Notes under the pieces: generated by a model | What the model saw: the letters and a program-made list of their open reading frames with translations, nothing else | What the model was told of the DNA's origin: nothing | The model's database searches: none | Translations under genes and position numbers: made by a program | Assembly (NCBI GenBank): GCA_015680685.1 | Contig: MNCI01022307.1 | Span: forward strand, 861,942-925,941 | Reading direction: 5' to 3' | From: Gnetum montanum | Lineage: Eukaryota > Streptophyta > Gnetopsida > Gnetales > Gnetaceae | DNA length: 64,000 nt | Shown here: positions 56,810 through 64,000 of the stretch, one piece after another | How positions within the stretch are numbered: the stretch's first letter is position 1 | Layout of the letters: every line of letters starts with the position of its first letter

Positions 56810-59600
56810 TCATGTAGTTCCTAGTGGCGGTGGCTCCTCCATGGATGCTTTTCCCTTGTCTTGTGCTCTAGGTCTTGGGACTTGATGGTGTTGAAGTATG
56901 GCCTAGAGTTTCTCCTCTTCGGTATGGGGGTCTTGCACCATCCATGCTAATTTTTCGATGTTTGATGGATTCGGCACTTCCCATGGGTAGGGTAGTTGCA
57001 GAAACATTTGATTTACCTTGACATACCAATCCGCAAACACCCGTCGTTCCTCCTTATAGGCTCTGGCTTTGTCTTTGTATTCTTGGAAATCTATGAACCA
57101 CTGAGCCAAGTCTGTTGTGACACATTTTTGTCCTTGGTAGCTTGCTTTAACCTCAATCTCTAAATTTGCAATTTCCAGTTTTTGCAATATCTTCTTGCAT
57201 TCTGAAAATTCTGTTTCATATTTGCTATAGGTGGTGGATACCTATTGCTTAGGCTCTATTCTCTTGCACCCTACTATTAACATGGCCAGGTTGGCATATC
57301 GTAGGTTTGCCAACTCCATGTATTCTGTAAGATCTTGGATCTGTAGGTCCTGATTCTTAACTTCTGCCTAGTGGTCGATTGCATATGTGTCCAATATGGC
57401 TTGGCAGTTAGTGTGTTGAGCACTTATAGTGTTGATATGGGCCTTGGACATATGGATCTCCTTTTCAATGATCTATTTGTACATCCCCACTTGGTCTCGG
57501 AAGTGCTCCTTGAGCTTTTCACGCCATTTAGCCTCATTTTTCCATGTGCTTATTTCGATAGCCTTCTTCTGGCGAATGGCACGTACCTCCTTCATTGAGA
57601 GGGTTCAATTCTTCCTGGCTAAACAGTTCATGTCTTGGTTGACCTGGATGAATTTTTCTCGCAACTGATGGAAATGTTCTTCAAGAACATTCTTTTACTT
57701 TTCCACACAGGGCAACCAGAGGTTGTCGGCAACAAGCTGCTTGTTTTCCTTTTGTAAGGCCTTGACTTCCTTGGTATGCACATGAGTTTGCACTTTGCTG
57801 CAGAGGCATCCCAAACAGCCTTCTTTTTTTCTTTTGCCATCTTTTTATTCTCTATTAATAGCTTGGTTAGTTGCTTAGTTCAAAAACTGTCGAACTGGTC
57901 TGTGGGAATGAATTGAGAGGGATCCTGTTGTGCTGCTTGTAGGGTCACGAGCCTTTCTTGAAATTTTTGCACTTCTACTTTAGCATGCTTGACCCTCATC
58001 TCTATTAAAACTAGCTTTCCCTTGGTGGAAATGAGGTCTGATTGAATTTTCGTCACATTCTAAGGGATGTCAAATAGGGACGTCATTACTTGTCCTGTTT
58101 GTAGTAATCAATCAAGTACATCCTCATGTTCCGTAGGAGTCACTAAGGTTCCGACCAAAGTTTGAGCATCTAGTGCTCCTATGAGATTTTATGGTGGCAC
58201 AACAGGTACATTGAACGATTCTTTAATGTGGTCTGCGACCACATTTGTGGCTCCTGCTACATCCTGGTGTTGCATGACCACCACTATGGCCCGTTCACTA
58301 GTTTCTAATTGCACTTAGAAAGATGCAGCATTCCCCAAGATCTGTTGTGACCAAGTGCTCTCCCCTCCTTCTGTATGGATGGACACTTCACCCCTTGCAT
58401 GATCCAAAGAAAATTTGGGTTGTATGTCATCGTCAATGATGCAAAAGAGATTTGCATCATCACGACTTCCCCAACTGACCATCTCAACGATGGCCCTAAG
58501 ATGGCTCAGCGATGGTTTGTAATCTTGCTGGTTGATCCCGCTGGCCCATGCTAGGCCCTGCTTCTTGTTGTTGGCTAGGTCCCGTGCTTGGAAGTTGGTT
58601 GGGCCTTGTAAGTTGAGTTGCTATTGGCCCTGCCATTTATTCCTCTTCTTGTTCTGGTCCCAGCATCTTACTAGTGATTTTCCTTGCAATCAGTGGCTTT
58701 AGCAATTCAACATATGAAGCATTTTGGGCCTTTCAGAGGACATCATTAGTGTATCCTCTGATACCAGCATGTCGGCACAACTTCCTGAGAAGGCAAGAAA
58801 AAGGCAACGCCATCTTCCTTGTCTTCCGTTCTTCAAATCGCCTCAGGATCTCCATACAATATAGATGAGGTAGGTTAGTATTAACCTTCCCCATCAACAC
58901 TGCACATCCCATAGCCACATATGTTGAAATCCTTTTTAAGCCCTTACTGGGGAAGAGGTGATACATTCCAATTTTGAAATAGATCCTCTCTTCCGTTGTC
59001 AATTCCACAAGCGTCTTATCTTCCTTGCCATATGCCCTTTCCAACCAAACTTGTCGCACATCAAGATCTGAATGGGTAGACAACTAAGCAACCTTAGGCC
59101 CTATATTTGGAAGGTTTAATACTTCCAAAATGTCCTAAACAGAGAAGTCAATGGTTACACTACAAATGTTAACTATGATGCCTTGTTCTTTATTGTGCCA
59201 AAATTGGTATGTTTCCCCTAAGTACCAGGCACCGCTTTCAGAGAGGATAGGACATAATGGAGACCCTTTGAGGTGGTCCCTAATAGCCTCTGGAGTGAAC
59301 TTTGTGAAAGATTCAAAATTTAATTCCACAATCACAGCGATGAATGTGGACCTTTCATGGATAGCCTGAACACACTCCTAAGGCAATGTGAGATGTTGTC
59401 CCTATTTAGGTGCTGCAACAGCTCCTCCTTCTTGCCTCAATTGTGCAACAACGGGGTCCTCTTGATGGATGCTAAATGATTATTCCTCCTGCTCTACATG
59501 TTGTCTGGCAGGATCTTATCTTCCTCCTCTCCTAGGTTGTTTGCTCCCACCTTGAGTAGGACCTTTCTGTTGTTCTCGTTTCGGGGCATCTGCAATCACA
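56810..59600 (-). pseudogene. Additional ORF of element D: plant-transposon domain plus coiled coil (decayed)
   Basis: A long minus-strand coding relic ending at a TGA (56810-56812) and starting near 59590. The N-terminal 60 residues are G/R/Q-rich. Then comes a domain with FESFTKFTPEAIRDHLKG and SESGAWYLGETYQFW (59135-59335). 58733-59083 (TTEERIYFKIGMYHLFPS, AVLMGKVNTNLPHLYCMEIL, FSCLLRKLCRHAGI) resembles the 'putative plant transposon protein' (Transposase_32-like) domain. The C-terminal half is rich in E, K, Q and N, with long coiled-coil-like runs (LEEHFHQLREKFIQVNQD, 57650), ending with ADWYVKVNQMFLQLPYPW (about 57020). About ten stops or shifts. It occupies the place where Athila elements carry an env-like ORF, but I see no signal or membrane segments. 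Function unknown. Confidence 0.6.
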
Positions 59601-61525
59601 TGGGGCCAATCATTAGTAAGATTGTTTCTGAAGTTAAGTTATACCTTACTGCTTGCCTTAATGAATGTATTTTATCTCCGTGTGATGTTTCTCGAAAGAT
59701 TATAATAGTAAGTCCTTTTTCACTTAGGTGGTTTCCAAATTTAGTTTCCCAGTATAACTAAGGGGATGAAATTATTTTGGCACATTTATCCTTAATGTTA
59801 GAACTAATTACCCTTGATAATATCCTTCCAACGATGAAAAAATTCAAAAACGTTATACACTCTTCGACGTGTGCCCCTCCCCCATGACTAAGCTGAACCC
59901 TCTAGGTTCAAGTAGGTTTAGATAGGATGAAAATCGAAGTACCAACAGGCGAGATATAGGTATAAATGCAAGGGTCATGCAATCATAATTCGTAGAGAAA
60001 AAATTTGAAAAACTCCCCTGCTGAATAGTTGAAAATGATGGTAAGTGTTGTAGGGGGGTCACATATATATAGCTTGAGGGGACATGATATCACATATGAT
60101 ACATCACGTATGCGATATCGTGTTAGACGCAATATCCTGTACGTGATATCGTGGCTCTATTGATATTGGGCATAATAAAATATACCGAATTTTTTAAGAT
60201 TTTCTTGAAATTGACATTGTAAACTTAGGACATTGGGCTATTGTTAAGGGGTTCTAGGGTAATTCAGTTAGTTTTGAAGGCACGAATAATGATATGTGGT
60301 GGTAGGGAAGAGAAAAAGGCTATGTAAAGGGTTATAGGAACGTTTGAATTAGAGGGGTAGTAATGAAGGAAAGAACATTTTTGAAGATATGCTAATGGTA
60401 ATAGATGGTGTGTGAAAGATGTGTTATGAGTGCAAATTACAAAAAATTATGCAAGTGGATCCTCCCCAAAGCAGGTTCCAACCTATAATGCCCTTACGTA
60501 ACCACACCTTAAAATGTTCATAGGCACTAAAAGGGTTAAATGTAATCCATACCAATTTCACAAAACACACACATGTACATACCACGGGAATGAGATAAGA
60601 ATTCTACGCTATACGAGACATGAGCTACAATTACATGAACAACAAGATGAGACAGACTATAGTAGGGATTGTAGAGATTGGGACATGAGGTAACTGACCC
60701 AGGGCACAATGAATCCTGCATGTAAAGCATGATTAATGTGTCATTAACCTGTCATTCCAAGAACAGGACCAAGTCCATTCCTTTGATTAGTGACACTGCA
60801 TTATTTCAACCCATGATGAGTGACTATGACAGTACCATAACAACAAGGGGTACGATCACTTGGCATTTTGTTCAAGGGAGGAGTGATTTTTGCTTTTTTG
60901 GCATGTTTATTTTTTGTTTTTGTTTGTTTTGTTTTTTTTTCTCTTCTATCTTTATTGTGAATGCTGAATCCAGAGAAGCCACCAACCTTCAGGCATGGGT
61001 GCATGTCTTTCCAGTGGGACCCCCTAGAATAGCATTGGATTTTCAAGTGCCTTTTGATTACTCTTACTCCCATTTTGCGTTAGATCTACAAGGATCTTAG
61101 TACAACAACATTGCGTGATAACTCTCACAGATGTCACCAAAGAGAATCCATAAGTCCCCTTCATGTCACACCCTAATCATTCCCTCTTGGTCCATCCTTC
61201 TTCATTTTGGGTACAATGAGCAAAAAATTAATTTTAAGTTTTAATAATGTCAAGAATATCACTGTACCCTCGAACAGAACCTCTTATTTGTAGAATAGAT
61301 GAGTGGGTGTAATGGGCTCACTATCCAAATAATTGATCGTTCGAGACACGATAACATAAAACACACCTCAACCAACAAGCCACATGAGTGTCTTATTCAT
61401 AGATGAGATTACTTATAAAAAGATAAAAATACCAAAAAGACAAAAACATAAAACAAGAAGTTAAAAGATGAAAAACTGGAAAACAAAAATTGTAAAATTA
61501 AAGAAAATGAAAATATTTATTAATC
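59601..61525 (-). other. Non-coding internal DNA of element D
   Basis: No protein recognised. 60070-60160 holds a cluster of GATATC palindromes like those in the LTR U3 (ATGCGATATCGTG near 60109, ACGTGATATCGTG near 60142). 60440-60760 is colinear with 34850-35140 of B. Confidence 0.55.
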
Positions 61526-62371
61526 CTACTTGTTATTAAAATGGGGGATATCCCCCATAACTAAATGGTTGAGCATGGCGAGGATTAATAAATGAAAGGT
61601 GAGGATCCTTGAATGTTGGAAACATTGAAACTTGGTCATACCTACCCCATTGGGGTTCACACAGTTGATTATAGTAAGCGTAGTGGGGAAATTTATAAGA
61701 TGTGGTTCCCTAGTGAAGAATTGACCCACTATGACACCTGGGACCGTAAGATGGTATGCAAGGATCAGGATGTCGCTCTCCATGGTTGTATTCATTGGGC
61801 CATATGGTTGTTGGAGTGTTAATTGGTGGCCCTAATGAAGTGACACGAGGCGTTGGGTTCAAAGAGAAGAATGCACCACAATGTTGGACTTGTGCTAAGT
61901 TGGAGAATGCAATGGCCTTGAAACTGTGTTATCCCTTCCTACGGTCATGTCTAAAGAAGGGATGCCTTTGATGTTGAGGAGGTCTCTCACTGCTATTAGC
62001 AATAGTAGCACAAGTAGCATTCGTAAGCTATTGCTATGGTGCAGACACTTCAAGAATAGTTGGTGGCGATGTAGAAGGAGAGAAAGGATGAGAACATTAA
62101 AATTTAGGAGAAGTGTAAGGTACACAAGGAAGTGGTTGTGTTGAGGACATGGGCTGATAGTACTGAGGAGAATAATAATGCGACGAGATAGAGTATGTTG
62201 ACCCAGTTTGGAAAACAGGATGTTGGACTAGATAAGCATTTGGATTCGGATGATCTGAAGCGTGTCTCCAGTTTAGGGGTGGCTTCCCCCACAACTGGGA
62301 TTGTTGCCACTGTGATTGAACACAGTATCTTTGTATGAAATTTGGGTGTAACGTGCTTCCCCAATGCTCAT
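61526..62371 (-). pseudogene. Remnant of gag-pol linker and pol end in element D
   Basis: Minus strand: 62097-62370 contains the Y/P/Q-rich linker (HYYSPQYYQPMSSTQPLPC), as in A and B. 61526-61795 ends with NHLVMGDIPHFNNK, the counterpart of NLVVGEMAIHANH in A. Between them there is no protease or polymerase, so the same kind of large internal deletion as in B has occurred, here with different end points. Confidence 0.55.
61541..61558. repeat. Perfect 18-bp palindrome
   Basis: ATGGGGGATATCCCCCAT is its own reverse complement. It covers the purine run that in A and B reads GGGGAGATGG. Confidence 0.9.
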
Positions 62372-62734
62372 NNNNNNNNNNNNNNNNNNNNNNNNNNNNN
62401 NNNNNNNNNNNNNNNNNNNNNNNNNNNNNNNNNNNNNNNNNNNNNNNNNNNNNNNNNNNNNNNNNNNNNNNNNNNNNNNNNNNNNNNNNNNNNNNNNNNN
62501 NNNNNNNNNNNNNNNNNNNNNNNNNNNNNNNNNNNNNNNNNNNNNNNNNNNNNNNNNNNNNNNNNNNNNNNNNNNNNNNNNNNNNNNNNNNNNNNNNNNN
62601 NNNNNNNNNNNNNNNNNNNNNNNNNNNNNNNNNNNNNNNNNNNNNNNNNNNNNNNNNNNNNNNNNNNNNNNNNNNNNNNNNNNNNNNNNNNNNNNNNNNN
62701 NNNNNNNNNNNNNNNNNNNNNNNNNNNNNNNNNN
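62372..62734. other. Assembly gap (363 N)
   Basis: Unbroken run of N inside the gag of element D. Confidence 1.
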
Positions 62735-63130
62735 CCAACGAGTGTCATAGGAAAGAGCTTGAGTTTTTGCCAATTGTTATCAATGTTGTTCCATGCACAG
62801 GCATCGTAGAAGGCTTATAAATGCTGTTGCAAATCTAAGTCATAGCCTCCTAAGAAATTGGGGAAGTTGTTTAAATCAAGCCTGGGTAGGCAGCTCTCTT
62901 TACGATGCCTACGAGAGATTCAAACAGCCTCTTGTATTTACGTTAGGCTTGTAGTGGCTAGTAGGGGGTTCATCGTCATTAAGTAAGTTATGCTTTCATG
63001 CGTTGGGAAGATGTTGCCATCGTTTATGTTAATAGGAAACCCCCACCTCGGATTGCATACTCCAATCTTCATTGTCAGATAATTCGTTGGTTCTCCAATG
63101 AATTGCCTCACTAGATGTGGCATTATCATA
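62735..63130 (-). pseudogene. gag of element D, N-terminal part (decayed)
   Basis: Minus strand: the stretch 62938-63129 ends with LATTSLT, and the gag core follows: ISRRHRKESCLPRLDLNNFP (about 62920), YDLDLQQHL, NNWQKLKLFPMTL (62760). This is colinear with the core of A, B and E. The upstream N-terminal domain seen in the others (VVYTHHDE-like) is not recognisable, so the start is uncertain. The frame runs into the N gap. Confidence 0.7.
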
Positions 63131-63271
63131 GTCTTGTAGGAGATACATGGTTGTGAAATTTTGTGTGAATCTATATGTGACTTTTTATAATTATTTCTTC
63201 CTAAAAGATATATTGTTAATTCCTATACAACAACCTTGTATGATATAACTAATCTAGATAACTAGCACCAT

Positions 63272-63289
63272 CCCTGGCAACGGTGCCAA
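63272..63289 (-). promoter_or_regulatory. Primer binding site of element D (tRNA-Asp type)
   Basis: Minus strand TTGGCACCGTTGCCAGGG, directly inside the 5' LTR; the closest of the four copies to the Athila consensus. Confidence 0.9.
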
Positions 63290-64000
63290 TGATGAGTGAT
63301 GAGGTACCCCTACACTCAACCATACGAATACGAGTGTTTCACGCACAATCCAGTCGAACTCTACAGATGGGCTAGTTGTAGTATCTAGACAGTTACTTGT
63401 AGGTCGCAGTTCATTGTCTTCCCACCTGGACTAGTATTAGCTTTGTCACGTATGGTTTAGTTTAGGGTGAGGTGTATGATGTGTTCCTACACTAATGCTA
63501 CTCCTGGGTGTGATGGTAAATAATATCAACTAATTAGGAGAGGGAGAGAGTGAGAGAGAATATAAACTAGCCTAAGTGCGATGAGCATCTGTTCCTTAAT
63601 CATCCATACACATCTTGGACCTCGTGCACGACTAGCACTGGGATTACCAAGCGCAGATCCTAGGTACACTACTGGGTTACCAAGTAGTCACACTTAATGC
63701 TCATGATTAAGTCGTACTCATTCTGTGTTTAACAGGAGTTTAGGGTAAGAAAAGATATTAACTAAGAAAGTAGTAAATAAAAATTAAATAAATAAATAAA
63801 CTAAGTAAATGTTGCAATGATGAAGTAATCTCGATCTTTATTTCTGGTCATGTGTGTGTCCATGTACATTACACTCGAATAAGGATGTCGTACAATTACA
63901 ATCATCACACTGCAGGCATGCACTGGGAGAAAAGGGTTAAGAGAAGGACTACTTAAAATTGAACACTTAAAGCTAAGAACTAAAAACTACCTACCAAATC
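63290..64000 (-). repeat. 5' LTR of element D (truncated by window end)
   Basis: Starts TGATGAG at 63290 and follows 55846-56520 closely, with an extra tract (GAGAAAAGGGTTAAG near 63928) not in the 3' LTR. The U3 end lies outside. Confidence 0.92.

Larger units (their letters stand above)
55846..64000 (-). mobile_element. Element D: non-autonomous Athila-type retrotransposon, right end outside window
   Basis: 3' LTR 55846-56618, 5' LTR from 63290 to beyond the window, primer site and polypurine tract on the minus strand. The left flank TACTT (55841-55845) should be the target duplication. Internal part: gag (about 62000-63130, broken by a 363-base N gap), a relic of the post-integrase segment (61526-61795), non-coding DNA, and an additional coding region (56810-59600) between pol end and 3' LTR. 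No protease, RT, RNase H or integrase is recognisable. It is inserted in element E in the opposite direction. Confidence 0.88.

Noticed and set aside
62097-62820. Long frames running through the N gap
   Set aside because: They are open only because N codons are not read as stops; nothing can be said about the 363 unknown bases.

Overview
Plant nuclear DNA, AT-rich, made almost wholly of nested and decayed transposable elements. I find no intact host gene. The families point to a flowering plant: Athila-type Ty3/gypsy elements whose primer site matches tRNA-Asp, a SIRE-like Ty1/copia element, a second Ty3/gypsy family primed by initiator tRNA-Met, and a CACTA-like DNA element. The species cannot be told. 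Two N gaps (1 base at 38435, 363 bases at 62372-62734) show that this is assembled sequence.

Layout, left to right. (1) 1-8304: Athila element 'A' on the minus strand (5' LTR, primer site, gag, protease, RT, RNase H, integrase); its 3' LTR lies off the left edge. It sits inside the reverse transcriptase of a plus-strand Ty3/gypsy relic 'H' that resumes at 8305 and runs to about 9650. (2) 13.8-17.5 kb: a decayed CACTA-like element with a plant-transposon N-terminal domain and a Ulp1 (C48) protease-like region. (3) 17.5-23.6 kb: no recognisable gene. (4) 23603-30089: complete SIRE-like copia element 'F', minus strand. (5) 30142-45126: complete Ty3/gypsy element 'G', minus strand, 5-base target duplication TAGAG. 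Its gag is split twice: by the complete Athila-type element 'B' (33385-40452, target duplication ACCAT), and by about 3.3 kb of foreign DNA holding a CCR4-like deadenylase fragment, an antisense phospholipase D alpha fragment and a 5S-rRNA-like stretch. (6) 45.1-48.7 kb: an old LTR and a gag relic. (7) about 48.6-55845: decayed Athila element 'E', plus strand, interrupted by (8) 55846 to beyond the right edge: element 'D', minus strand, which has lost its polymerase genes but carries an extra 2.8 kb coding region near its 3' end.

None of the elements looks autonomous: every pol gene has stops, frameshifts or deletions. B and D have LTRs, primer site and polypurine tract but no RT, so they would have needed enzymes from a relative such as an intact A or E. 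B is the best preserved and is younger than G, because it lies inside it. D is younger than E for the same reason.

The two observations most worth following are the host-gene fragments inside G, and the palindromes just upstream of the TATA box in the very short U3 of the B and D LTRs. All reading was by eye; boundaries given as approximate are approximate.
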